64,000 nt of DNA from Ipomoea triloba (lineage: Eukaryota > Streptophyta > Magnoliopsida > Solanales > Convolvulaceae), in NCBI RefSeq assembly GCF_003576645.1, contig NC_044916.1, forward strand, positions 31,340,091 through 31,404,090. Direction: 5' to 3'. The notes under the pieces were generated by a model. The model had not been told where the DNA came from and made no database searches. It worked only from the letters and a program-made list of their open reading frames with translations. Shown here piece by piece: positions 39,383 through 51,129 of this stretch. How positions within the stretch are numbered: position 1 is the first letter of the stretch; each line of letters starts with the position of its first letter. The position numbers and the translations under genes were made by a program.

Positions 39383-42300
39383 TCAAGCGCAGGGTAAACT
39401 ACTAACCTGAAGCTTGTCCCTAAGAAAAGAAAATCTAGGACTAGGCAAAGCTTTTGTAAAGATATCAGCTAATTGATCTTTTGTGGAAATAAAGTTAACC
39501 TGAATATCTCCATTGGCAACCCTATCTCTAACAAAGTGGTAGTCAATCTCCACGTGCTTAGTTCTTGCATGAAAAATTGGATTCGCACACATATAAGTAG
39601 CACCAAGATTGTCACACCATAATTTGGGAGTAGGGATGCCATCAATTTTGATCTCACGCAGCAAGGACATGATCCATATTACCTCAGCACAAACATCAGC
39701 CAAGGCTTTATACTCAGCTTCCGTGGATGATCTTGCAACTGTCTTCTGTTTCTTGCACACCCAAGAGATAAGATTGGTGCCAAGAAACACTGCATACCCA
39801 CTAGTAGATTTACGGTCCTCAGGACAACCAGCCCAGTCAGAATCAGAGAAAGCATGAAGCTCTCTAGAATTTGACTGAGTTATACGCAAGCCGAATGAGA
39901 GGGTGCCTTTGACATACCTGAGCACTCGTTTTAGCTGCTCCCAGTGAGACAATGTTGGAGCATGCATATGTTGACACAATTGATTGACCGCAAAGGATAA
40001 GTCTGGCCGTGTAATTGTGAGATACTGGAGAGCACCAGCCAAACTCCTGTATTTCGTTGGATCTTCATATGAATCTAAATTAAGCAATGGAGTTTTCGAT
40101 GCAGAAATAGGAGTTGCGAGAGGTTTACAATCAGTCATTCCAGCCCGTTTCAAGATGTCTGACATGTACCGCTACTGAGAAAGAATAACACCATTGCTAG
40201 TTTTGACTAGCTCAATTCCAAGAAAGAAACCAGGTTCACCAAGATCTCTAATTTTGAAAGCAGTAGACAGTTTAGAGAGTAAATCAGACACTAGTAGCTC
40301 ATCAGTCCCCATTACCAAAATGTCATCAACATATACTAAAAGATACACACATGCAGAACCACGAGAGTAATAGAATAATGACACATCAGTCTTTGAAGCT
40401 ATAAACCCAATAGAGAGTAAAAAAGTATGCAGCCGATTAAACCAAGCTCGTGGAGCTTGCTTTAAGCCATATAAGGAACGCTTCAACAGACAAACGTGAT
40501 CAGGCAATTGAGCATCAGCATACCCGGGTGGTTGACGCATATAAACAGTCTCAGCCAAATCACCATTCAAAAATGCATTGTGTACGTCAAGCTGCCTAAC
40601 CACCCAACCTGAGGAAATAGCCAAACTCAAAAGCAATTTGACTGTAGTGGGTTTCACAACCGGACTAAAGGTGTCAAAAAAGTCCTGACCAGGAACTTGA
40701 TTAAACCCTTTCGCCACAAGTCTCGCCTTATGCCTCTCTATTGAACCATCAGCTTTACGTTTAGTATGAAAAACTCACTTACACCCAATCACATTCATAC
40801 CTGGGCGAGGAGGAACTAGAACCCAAGTCTGATTGTGCAAAAGCACATTGAACTCCAGATCCATTGCCTCTCGCCATTCAGAAAATTTAACTGCATGAGT
40901 GTAGCAAGTGGGCTCGGTAGGACAGGCCTGAGCAGAGAGAGCCAAAAGTGGAGCCACAGACCGACTCCTCGTAGCCATTGCATGGGAGCGAACAGTCGGA
41001 CGTGTGGACTTGCCACGGGGTTGTCCTCTTTGATGAGTAGGAGCAGCAACGGTGGTGACAGGAGAATCAGCCTGAGCAGAATCAGCAAGAGAAGATGGCA
41101 ATACCTGTAAAACCGATTCAGCCCACGGCTTCTGCATAGAGGGAGGAGATGGCACAACAACCCTACTGACAAAGGGAAACACATTCTCGTCAAAGTGTAC
41201 ATGTCTGCAAATATAAATCTTATTAGTCGTTAAGTCCATGCATCTGTACCCCCTAAAAGACTCAGGATAACCTAAGAAGACACAAGGAGATGACCGATAT
41301 GACATTTTGTGACGATTATAAGGACGCAAGTGAGGATAACAAAGACAACCAAACACACAAAGAAAAGAGTATGAGGGAGAAGATTTATGCAACAATAAAT
41401 GAGGACTGGAATTCTGCAAAACACTAGATGACATTCTATTAATCAAGTAAACAGCAGTTTCAAAAGCAAAGTCCTAAAAACGAGATGGAATAGACGCACG
41501 AGCCATAAGAGTAAGACCAGTTTCGACAATATGCCTGTGCTTCCTCTCAACACGACCATTCTATTCATGAGTGTAGGCACAGGATTGTCTATGATTAATC
41601 CCTAACTGAAGAAGAACAGTATGTAACTTTTTGTATTCAGCTCCTAAGTCAGACTGAATAGTATGTAACTTTTTGTATTCAGCTCCTAAGTCAGACTGAA
41701 TAGCCTTTAACTTTTTGTATTCAGCTCCTAAGTCAGACTGAATAGCCTTAATTTTGTTGTATTCAGCTCCTAAGTCAGACTGAATAGCCTTAATTTTGTG
41801 ATTAAATGACCGTTCAAATAAGGCACGAAACTTGTCAAAAATGGCATACAAGTCAGACTTCAATTTCATAGGATAATACCACGTGTAACGAGAATGGTCA
41901 TCAACAAAAAGAACAAAATAACGATAACCAGAAGAAGACAAAACAGGAGCTGGTCCCCAAATATCAGTATAAATCAAATCAAGAATATTCGAACTAACAG
42001 AGTCTACACGTGGCAAAGAAAAATGAGCAAACTTGCCCAATTGACACGCAGAACACAAAGAAGAAGTACAACGATTATTGCGACTAGAACCACTAACAGA
42101 ACAAAAAGGAAGAATACGATCTAAGACTCGTTGATGAGGATGTCCCAAACGATCATGCCATACGGAAGAGGAAGCACAGGATGAGATAAACGCACGGGGA
42201 CTGTTTTTCGAAATGGGCAACGTGTAGAGACCACCGCAACTATTGCCGCGAAGAAGAATTGCCTTGGTTGCTATATCCTTCACAACAAAAAAGGATGGAT

Positions 42301-43608
42301 GAAACTCAAAAAAGACTTTATTATCTTTTGCAAAGCATTGCACAGATAAAAGAGAGGAAGACAAACCAGGAACATGTAAAATATCAGACATCCTAAATAC
42401 TTTAGACGGGGTAGAAAAAGAAGCATGACCAGTATGACTAATAAGCAAACCTGTACCATCACCAACTCGAAGAGCATCACCACCAGTGTACTCTTCAGAT
42501 GTAGAGAGCGCAGCAATATCAGGGGTCGCGTGATTTGTCGCCCCAGTGTCTGGAATCCAAAGATGCGAGTCAGGCACAAGATTCGGCGCATCCTCAGCAT
42601 ATGTTAAATGAGCTTGGAGTCCACGACCAATTAAAGAAAAGCAGGCTGGTGCAAGATGGCCATAATTGCCACATAATTGGCATTGAGGCTGCCAATTACC
42701 ACCACGTCGCCCACGTGACCTGCCACCACCATGCGAGCCACGTCCACGCTGCACACCACCGCCCTGCTGCTGCTGCTGGTCGGCGAAAGTAGCACCGCCA
42801 CGCGACGGAGTCCCACCGCGACGATTCGATCCGCCTCGCCAAGACCGCGACCGACCTCCACTACCACGCTGGCCAACAAAAGCCGCAGCTGCAGGGGCTG
42901 GAACACCGCCATAGCTATCACCGGTAGCGAACTCATGCGAGCCAAGGAGATCGGTGAGTTCGGGAAGACGCACCGGCTGACCTCGAACATTCAAAGAGGC
43001 TACGACAGAGTGATATTCTGGACGTAAACCCCTGAAAATATACATATTTTGATCCTCCAAAGGAACCGCACGGCCAGCAAGAGCTAGATCTTCCACCATA
43101 ACTTGCGCACGAGCAATGTAGTCGACGGCGGAGGCATCCCTTGGCGTATTGTTTGCAGCTGTCCAAGAATATGCATAATCCGAGCTTGACTGGAAGAGGC
43201 GAGAGCCTGCTCAAGCGCCAACCAGAGATCACGCGACGTAGTGCAACCAATTGCGAGGTACATGACTTCCGACGAAAGTGAAGAGATTAACATGCTAAGG
43301 ACCGCCTGATCTTGGCGCACCCATGGAGCATGCAGCGGGTTGGGTAGAGCAGCAGCAGCGGAGGAGCCTTCAGAAACGGGAAGAAAACGATTAGGGCAAG
43401 AGTTCGTGCCATCAACGAAACCCATGAGGTCGTGCCCACGAAGAAACGGAATAACCTGCGTCCTCCAAAACAAGAAATTCTTGTTCGTTAGCTTAATGCT
43501 AACATAGTGATGCGTAGCAGACAGAGAAGCGGCTGTTGAAGAAACTGCAGAAGAAATAGCTGCATCAGAAACGGTCCGTTCGGAAGAATTAACAGAGCCG
43601 TCAGCCAT
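39383..43608 (-). pseudogene. Copia gag-pol polyprotein, broken by one frameshift and four stops
   Basis: Gag starts at 43608 (MADGSVNSSE…). A one-base shift near 43137 moves the frame, which then runs to the TGA at 39383-39385. In-frame stops lie at 41561-41563 (TAG), 41474-41476 (TAG), 40775-40777 (TGA) and 40172-40174 (TAG). Domains in order: zinc knuckle CQLCGNYGHLAPAC (CX2CX4HX4C); protease DTGATNHATPD; integrase HHCC finger (HDRLGHPHQRVLDR…CSACQLG) and core aspartates TDIWGP and QSDLGAEY; reverse transcriptase with YVDDILVMG; RNase H with [19 protein letters not shown] and [14 protein letters not shown]. The second integrase Asp motif is repeated four times (41618-41785). Each stop replaces a position where related proteins carry Trp, Gln or another residue one transition away. 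It cannot make a complete polyprotein. Confidence 0.93.
41618..41785 (-). repeat. Four in-frame 42-bp tandem repeats inside the integrase
   Basis: Units 41618-41659, 41660-41701, 41702-41743 and 41744-41785 are each 42 bp and share the core coding IQSDLGAEY, which includes the second catalytic Asp. Unit ends vary slightly (KIKA, KLKA, KLHT). Forty-two bases keep the frame, adding three extra 14-residue copies. Confidence 0.95.
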
Positions 43609-43638
43609 TGGAAAATAAACCTAGGCTAGCTGATACCA

Positions 43639-43773
43639 GATGAGAACTGAATATTGTATTGATTCAATTGAACAATTACAATGATGAGGAATAGGAGACA
43701 TATATACAAGGGGAGTCTCAGGTAGAGTAGAATAGCTAGTCCTAACGTGACTCAAACTCAGAGAATCCTAATA
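43639..43773 (-). repeat. Copia 5' LTR (135 bp)
   Basis: Pairs with 39241-39375; differs by C for T in GAGA(C/T)ATAT and A for G in GAGA(A/G)TCC. The primer-binding site follows it directly in the element's direction. ATTAC at 43774-43778 is the right target duplication. Confidence 0.93.
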
Positions 43774-43941
43774 ATTACAAAGTCAAAGGAAAAACAAAGA
43801 AAAAAAACAGGCGCAAAAATAGGGGGCAGGTTTTTTGTCATTGTATTTGGTTCTCATGTTATTACATCCTAAAGCAACGTAAAGCCATAGGCCAATCCAA
43901 ACTTCATGTTTCACCATCCAAATCGAAAACCTCCACTGCCC

Positions 43942-43953
43942 TATAATTATAAA
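43942..43953 (+). promoter_or_regulatory. TATA box of the Ole e 6-like gene
   Basis: TATAATTATAAA about 90 bp before the start codon at 44040, followed by a pyrimidine-rich leader and an A-run. It lies only 170 bp from the copia LTR. Confidence 0.5.
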
Positions 43954-44039
43954 CGCCCGTCTCCCATCCCATCCCAAACACTACAACGCAGCAAAATATA
44001 CAAAACAATTAAGAAAAAAAAAAAAAAAAAACGACAACA

Positions 44040-44282
44040 ATGGCTGTCACCGCCAGCTCCAGCCTGCAGCACAAGAACGTTGCAGTGTTTTTTATATTAA
44101 TAATGGCTGTTGTCGCCACCGCTCACGACGGCGCGTCACATTCCAAGTACCATGACTGCTTCGAGAAGTGCCAGGACAGTTGCATAACCAAGTGGGGCTA
44201 CGCCTTTTGCGAGATGAAGTGCGAAGGGGATTGCGGGGTTCAGGAGGTCGCATCAAATTGTCGGGACGACGGAAACAAATGA
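44040..44282 (+). CDS. Ole e 6-like secreted Cys-rich protein (80 aa)
   Basis: A single-exon 80-aa protein. Residues 1-28 form a signal peptide (hydrophobic VAVFFILIMAVVATA). The mature part has six cysteines as C-X3-C-X3-C-X8-C-X3-C-X3-C (residues 40, 44, 48, 57, 61, 65) plus Cys74, with the block FCEMKCEGDC. This spacing and the CEMKC block are those of the olive pollen allergen Ole e 6 family, small secreted pollen or plant proteins of unknown biochemical role. The start is the first ATG after the leader and is set by the signal peptide. A TATA box is upstream and the stop TGA is followed by AT-rich DNA. An alternative label would be 'thionin-like Cys-rich peptide'; the spacing favours Ole e 6. 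Confidence 0.8.
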   Translation: MAVTASSSLQHKNVAVFFILIMAVVATAHDGASHSKYHDCFEKCQDSCITKWGYAFCEMKCEGDCGVQEVASNCRDDGNK

Positions 44283-45113
44283 AGAATTAGTTAGCATTTT
44301 TTCGTGGATCATGACTAAAATGTATATTTTTAATATATTAAAAATTAAAAATATATTATTTATGTATTGAAAGTATATTATTTAATATCCGTTTAAAAAA
44401 ATATATACATTCAATTTATTTCTCTTTTTTTTTTTTTGACTCCCTTCACAGATGACATTTTATTTATTTAAAATTTCCGTCATTTAATTTTTTAATGCAA
44501 GTAGGCTTTTATATATATATGGAAAACTTTGATCATTCATCAATGTTGTCCTTGGCTTCGAGTTGCATTGATTCCTCATTTTTTTTTTTGGATGATGAGG
44601 AAAACCAACAATCCTTTGATACCTCATTTAAGTTTATGATGAACATAAGCTTACAATTACTTGAACTTGTAATGTTATAGACTGAGCCTCATTATCTACC
44701 GTGAAGCTTTGACATATAATTACTTAAAGATTTATGATCGGTACTAATAGCTTACACTTTTTTATTTCACTTGTTAACTAATAATTTTATATGACAAATT
44801 CCTATCAAATAGCTTTATTATAGTATCTACTAGCAGTAATCCGTGTGTATCCTTGCTCATCAAAATGACCTTAGCTGACCTAAATATACACACCTCATTT
44901 CTAGTGTTGTATTTATTGTTCACAAAATATCTTTTCTAAGAGCTAAGCTGTTAGATGGATTTATTCTATATCTGTTACATATTAATAATTAAGTTTCTTT
45001 TCTATATATATTTTGAATCTTGACGTGCTAAATAGATACTATGTTTCCATATCTAAATAGCAAATAGGTACTGTATATGTTAACCCAATACTATGTTGTT
45101 TAAAATATTGATA

Positions 45114-45409
45114 GGGTGCGTTTGGTTCGCATATGGGAATCGGAATCGGAATGGGTATCAAATACTTGGTAATGGTAATGGGTTTTGGTAAAAGTATTTA
45201 GCATGTTTGGTAGTTTGGTGGAATGAGAATGATTATTAATAGTTGGGGAAGAAAGGAGGAAGGGAGATGAAACCCTTATTTAATAAGGGTATGTGTTTTC
45301 TCAGGAGTATTCCAAACCCATAGTAGCATTCACAAAACCTATCAATCAAACACAAGCAATCACTTTCATACACATTCCTTATGCCTAAACCCTCCAACCA
45401 AACACACCC
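45114..45409 (+). mobile_element. Tourist/Harbinger-type MITE, copy 1
   Basis: Begins GGGTGCGTTTGGTTCGCAT and ends …CCAACCAAACACACCC, an inverted repeat. Flanked by ATA on both sides (45111-45113 and 45410-45412). 296 bp, non-coding; shares most of its sequence, reversed, with 46049-46350, for example the phrases ACCCTTATTTAATAAGGGT and GATTATTAATAGTTGGG. Confidence 0.85.
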
Positions 45410-46048
45410 ATACTGTATTGGATGGATATGATGGTCTGTTAATTTTATACACATTTTTATGGATATACAAAATATGTGTCTCTTATGCTCTAATGATTTC
45501 ATGTGCTCATATTTAACATTTATAAAGCCTGTACACACAAAGGAGTCACCTTGGTTTTGGTAGGTTGATTATTTTGATTTTTGAATTCTGTTTACTTATT
45601 ATTCCTAATGAATAATCTTGTATAACTAGTAATGCAACACACTGGACATGGATCCAATTTTAGATACTGAATATGATACAAAAATAACGAGTTTGAGATT
45701 AGATTTACTGTGTCATTAATGTATTGACATAACAATAACATGCATTGCTATCAATAGGCCAATAGCCCAATAGGGGCGGGCCCTATCTAATGTTTAAATT
45801 TAAATACATTTAATAGTTTAGATATTTGGAATAAAATTTTTGTTATTTATATTGATAAATGTAATACTTTTAAATGAAAATGTAATACTTTTACATTTCG
45901 ATTTAAAAGTATTGCATTTTTCTTAAAAAAGTGTTAAAAGTAAAATAAGAAAATATGGACCTCAATCTTTTTTTTTTTTTCTTCTTCTTTAATTACATCT
46001 AACGAGAGATTAGATTACTAAACGAGTATAAAGGATTTCAAAGTTTAA

Positions 46049-46350
46049 GGGTGTGTTTGGTTGGGGGGTTTAGGCATAAGGTATGGGTATGAAAGTGATT
46101 GTTAGTGTTTGGTTGATAGGTTTTGTGAATGCTACTATGGGTTTGGAATACCCCCATCAATGGCAAAACCCATACCCTTATTAAATAAGGGTTTCATCTC
46201 CCTTCATCATTTCTTTCCCAACTATTAATAATCATTCTCATTCCACCCAACTACCAAACATGCTAAATACTTTCACCAAAACCCATTACCCTTACCAAGT
46301 ATTTGATACCCATTCCGATTCCGATTCCCATGTGCGAACCAAACGCACCC
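46049..46350 (-). mobile_element. Tourist/Harbinger-type MITE, copy 2 (opposite orientation)
   Basis: Begins GGGTGTGTTTGGTTGGGGGG and ends …GCGAACCAAACGCACCC, with TAA on both flanks (46046-46048, 46351-46353). It is the reverse-orientation copy of the element at 45114-45409, 640 bp away. Three-bp TWA duplications fit PIF/Harbinger. Confidence 0.87.
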
Positions 46351-47075
46351 TAAATTTATTAACATAGCTTATTATCAAGTTATTAGACACCGTAATCCAA
46401 CTTTTTTACCTTACAATCACATAAATGTAAAATGTTCTCACTATTGCATAGAGCACCATAGCGTTATATATGTACGCAACTGGTTGATAAACTCCAATAA
46501 TCTCTAGATGTTAATTAGGTATGTATTTAACTATACTTTATACATATATAAAAATTTTATAATAATTATATAATTGTAGTGGTGGATTAGAAAAAGAAAA
46601 GGGTTCGAGAAGTCGACACGTTTTACAGCTATACTTAGAATACTTTTAAATTCCATGATTTGGAAAATGACAATTGTTGTAATGGATTAGTAAAGTTTGT
46701 AGAGAAACTCATAAACAAAATTATCAGGAGTGGCAACTTGCAAAAGCATGGGATTCGAAGATCAGTTTATGTGTGCAAATGATTAGTTTAAGACTATTGT
46801 CTCCTCGTTGTTACTTGTTTGGCTGCTGCTAATCATGATGATACTTTAAGACTCCTATCATGCCACATTTTTTAATTTAATTGTTGCTAAATATATGATG
46901 TTTATGCCCAATATTAATACTCTATATTAAAATTTTAGCTTTATTTAGATTTTTTTTATATTTATATTATTGTATAATAATAATAATAATTTTATTATTA
47001 TTATTATTATGTAAATCATTTTATAAATTTGATATTTATATTTTAGAAAATAACTTATATAGTACTCTAATATAA

Positions 47076-47387
47076 GAGCAACCTCAATAATAGAAAATTT
47101 TTGGTGATTTTTGTCAGGGGCAATTAGGAAAGAGAAAGAAGAGGCCGGAAAGACAAAGAAAAAAGAAAAAAAAAAGAAGCAAAAGAGCATATTAACACAT
47201 TTGCGCCACACGTGAGTCTTCTGCAGTAGTTTTGCCTTCCTTTCTCTCTCCTCTAAGCCAACAAAAAACTCACATTTGCAAGAGAAAAACACTCAAAAAA
47301 TCACTCTTCCCGTTTGTTACAAATCAGCCCATTGATTTTTTATATATTATTCCAAAAATCACCAAAATTTTACTTTTGGGTTTGCTC
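47076..47387. mobile_element. MITE with ~38-bp imperfect TIRs
   Basis: The left end GAGCAACCTCAATAATAGAA and then TTTTTGGTGATTTTTG is mirrored by the right end CAAAAATCACCAAAATTTTA…GGTTTGCTC. TAA flanks both ends (47073-47075 and 47388-47390). Non-coding, with an A-rich and a pyrimidine-rich interior. Superfamily is uncertain: the ends look hAT- or Harbinger-like; the 3-bp duplication favours Harbinger. Confidence 0.65.
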
Positions 47388-48146
47388 TAATAGCTAGTCT
47401 AATGTCTATATATTATCACCATTGAAGAAGATAAGAAAATATATGGTGAATACATGTGCACGGCAACAAGCCAACAATATAATACTTCAAAAAGATAACA
47501 AAAGTTATAATAGTATAAGTATTTTTTACCAAAATATTATATAGTACAACTCTTATAGCATAATGTATACATAAAAAAATAACGAAAAAAAAAACATAAA
47601 TTAAGAGTATAACTTTCATTCACATTATTTATTTTGTATAATACTCAACATTTTTATTGTTTGAGATCTTATCTTTAGTTTTGTAGTGATTGAATTATGG
47701 ACATATTCGTTCATGATATTAAATATATATATTTAATAACTAGATGATATTATAATTTAGAATGACATATTTATCCTTAAAAAATTTTAAAACAAAAAGT
47801 TAACACATTAAGTATACACTAGCTATTTTCTACACATTTGATTTGACTGATAGAAATCATTTCAAAGCAACATTATGATTGAACTTTAGACAAATTTAAA
47901 GAACTAGCAAGCTTGGATGGTTAGTTTAAAAATGCAAGTTTTACCAAATCGAGTACTATGCTTATACTCCCCTAATTAAACTAAGTTTTACCAATAATTA
48001 ATTTGACTAAAATTGAACTTATGGTATACCTAGCTAGTGTAGTCTTGAGAGTGGCCGGCTAAGTGGTATTCTAGTACTCCAATATTTTATATAATTTTTT
48101 AATTAAATTTTATAACTTTTATTATACGGAGTAATTAATTTATTAC

Positions 48147-48255
48147 ATTTTTTTCTTTGAATACTACTAACTCCCTATTGACTCCACTGAAATTCGAACC
48201 CACCACCTCCCGTATAAAGGAAAGGGTTTGATGTCACTGGACTACAAGATCCTTG
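48147..48255 (-). mobile_element. tRNA-derived SINE
   Basis: On the minus strand: AAGGATCTTGTAGTCCAGTG (box A region), then GTGGGTTCGAATTTCAGTGG (box B region), then an A-rich 3' end (AAAGAAAAAAATG). Same layout as the SINE at 33071-33249, and the post-box-B phrase CAGTGGAGTCAA is shared. Confidence 0.65.
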
Positions 48256-48645
48256 GCATTCCAAATTCTCTTTTGTATTTAATATTTTCGTTATATCATT
48301 ATATCACTCCTTGAGACGTCCCAAGTCTCATATTTAATATATATTTCTAGTTTGGTTGGGAACAAAAGTTTTTTGTCCATGAAAATTCTCTATTGGGGTT
48401 AAGAAAACATTTTTTTTGCCCAACAGGAACATGGAGTATATTTCCTGTCTCATTGCATGTTATCCATATTTTTAAGATTAAATTAAAAGTTAGATATTAT
48501 GAAACTACAAAACATGTATTACCTATTTCAAAATATGCAATTTACAAATCTAAAGAGATACAACATATCTTTTAAAACGTAATCAAATTAAAATTGATTG
48601 TTTAATCTAGTGTTGAGAAATAAAATATTGAGCAACTTTTCAAAG

Positions 48646-48787
48646 GCAGATAATATAAGTTTGGGGCTATTAGATGGCGTCTCGTTCTTGAGAAGGAGTA
48701 GGCCGAATTTTTTGTTATTTTTTGTTCCTCAGCCTGGGGTTCACCCCTCCCTCTTGTATTCAATAAAAAAAAAAAGCAGATAATATA
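48646..48787 (+). mobile_element. 5'-truncated LINE tail with 12-bp target duplication
   Basis: A 118-bp insert (48658-48775) ending in a run of A is flanked by GCAGATAATATA at 48646-48657 and again at 48776-48787. The insert ends CTCTTGTATTCAAT then A-run, like the 3' ends of plant L1-type LINEs. The direct repeat plus poly-A proves target-primed insertion; the LINE assignment rests on style only. Confidence 0.8.
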
Positions 48788-51129
48788 TACTCCATAATAT
48801 ACATATGCCAATCTATCATAAAAAACATCTTGTAATATTTAAAAACATTATCTCTGGATTGATACTATTTCAAGTACAAAATATAAGTATGATAATATAT
48901 TGACCGTAAGTATTACGCCGAAATATATTTTGAAAGAAGTAGTAACCAAATTAAAGTAATTGCATTGCTATGCGTTCTCACTTTTTAGTACAAGAATCAG
49001 GGTGTCGCTCATTGTTGTTACCTAGGCTCAGCTTTTATACTATACATTACTACGTTGGTAACGGCACAACGACCTCCTAATAACTATAACGGCTCCTTAG
49101 TAATTGAGGCTCTCTTCTCCATAAGCGTGTTTCACCTCCATAACTTTTGCTCTTTGATGAGGTGGTGCTCTTAATATGTGTGTGGCTCTTGCAATTGTTC
49201 CACCTACTATCTCTGACCGTTACTGTTTGATTGTCTTCACTACTTTGACGGGTTAGACCAATTAAGAGTGTACTAGATCGGGTCCATACCTTGTTCAATT
49301 ATCTTGTGCCATGTCATATATATATATATATATATATGAAAAATAAAATGTAATATCGTTGGTGCGCATGCTTGGTTAGAGATGTACTCACTCCACTAGC
49401 TAGATTATAATGATTTGTATTAAACAAATTGGCTAGTTGTGCATATATAGGCTTGTCAATTTTCATGCGAAATTTGTAATGGACGTCGCACTATATATTA
49501 TCATTTATCGTAAGGAGCTAGTGGAGCTTAATTTATCTTGACCGATCCAAAGATTAAACACTCCAATGATTAATAATCAATATTTAAATCATATCATTAC
49601 GAAAATTAATTAGTGTATTAATATTAATATAAGAGGTAAGGAATATAGGAGATGTTTTATATAAAAATATTTTGATAAAAATCACTAGTTTTATTTATAA
49701 AAAGAAAAAAACTAAATTAAATCGAATTTCACTATTTAAACATTAAGGTATATGAAGGATCAAAGAGTAATTTTTTTTAACAATATGTGTTAATCCTCAT
49801 ATTGTTTCTAGATTGCATGTAGAAGAAGAGTGACAAGAGGAATTATAAATTTGTTTGGGAGGCTATTAGGTTTCATTAAAATCTAATTATTTGAATGGAA
49901 TTGTCTGAAAAGTAATAATTACTTATTTGAATTGTATATTTCTGATTTTAAAAATCACGTGTTTTTCTCATCCAAACACAGTTTCATTAGATACAGGATA
50001 GTAACTCATTGATGTGATCAAAATAAATATTGGCAATTTCTCATTAATTCATTCATTGGACAATTATATTGATGACTTGCAAAGATAATCTTTAATAGCA
50101 TAAATTAGGTCAGGTTAGGAGTCTGGAGTTACACTACAAGGACATATACTAGGAGATGAGAATGCATTAATAGATCAGAGTTGATACAAGTTGGTCAGTT
50201 AGTTTGATGTGGATTGAAACTCTCCGAGTAACTGTTACAAGAATATAAGTGAATGAGAGTGTAAATGTGTCCTATTTCTATTATAAGTAATGGCCAATGA
50301 CATGACAACTAGAGGCAAATGGTGCTATAACATAGTAGATTCCTATTCATGAAAAATTAAAGGGCTGCAGTCAGTCAATCAATAAGGCACGCAGTCTCAT
50401 CCGTCTTATTAGCCTCGATCAACTTTGCAACCTAGGCTAGATTTCAAGTCTTTATGGGTTAATTTCTTGCCTCGTTGTATTGGGCTAGTCAAACTATCTT
50501 ATAACTTATAAGCATATCAATTTTATTAATTAGCTTAGTATAAGTTAAATATATATATTCGTTTGCTTTATCTATGAGCAATTGTTATATCATGGATTAG
50601 AGTCTATCATGTATCGTGGAACTTAGTCAAAAAATTATGTGTTTATGTATCTATAAATAAATTGAAGGCACATAACATGTTAACTACAAACACATAACAT
50701 AATATGTGTCTGCAATTAACATTTTATATATTTGTGAGGCACATAAACGGTTAACTGGATGTACAAAATATGTTAGCTGTAAAAATTGCATAATTGGAGA
50801 TTAAATTGAACAAGTTTGAAAGTGGATAACCAAAGTGGTGAAATCCTAATAGTCAAGAGACCAAATCGGGTTTAGACTCTATATAAGTGTAGGTATGTAA
50901 ATGTTAATACAAAAATAAATTTTAAAAAAATTGAGAAGCTAGACAAAAATTTAAATTAAACTCATTAAGGTTGATTGAACATAAACAAAAATACATCTCC
51001 CGATTGAAATACTACTAAATCTTCCGTCTAGGCTCTGCATAACAAAAACGAGGAACTAAAGCGTACATTAGGATCGGAGAAAACTAATTAACGATCGAAA
51101 AACCTTAAACTGCTCTGATCTCACATCGA

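Larger units (their letters stand above)
39241..43773 (-). mobile_element. Ty1/copia LTR retrotransposon (full-length, inactivated)
   Basis: A 4,533-bp element bounded by 135-bp LTRs and a 5-bp target duplication ATTAC. On the minus strand the order is LTR, primer-binding site TGGTATCAGC (43629-43638, complementary to the initiator Met-tRNA 3' end and abutting the LTR), gag, protease, integrase, reverse transcriptase, RNase H, a polypurine tract GAGGGGGAG (39376-39384), LTR. Integrase before reverse transcriptase identifies the copia superfamily. Short LTRs and the gag style (LTNKNFLFWRTQVIPFLRGH) suggest the Ale/Retrofit lineage (from memory). The LTRs differ at two positions of 135, both transitions, so insertion is fairly recent. 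The coding region is broken. Confidence 0.95.
44283..51129. other. Gene-poor AT-rich region with MITEs and short retroposons
   Basis: No convincing protein gene. Listed separately are three MITEs, a SINE and a LINE tail. Other visible items are a TAA/TTA microsatellite at 46976-47010 and (TA)n at 49317-49337. Small ORFs here (for example near 49077-49298) show no domain I recognise. Confidence 0.55.

Noticed and set aside
42425..43027. Plus-strand ORFs rich in Thr, His and Arg
   Set aside because: Reverse-strand shadows of the copia gag region.
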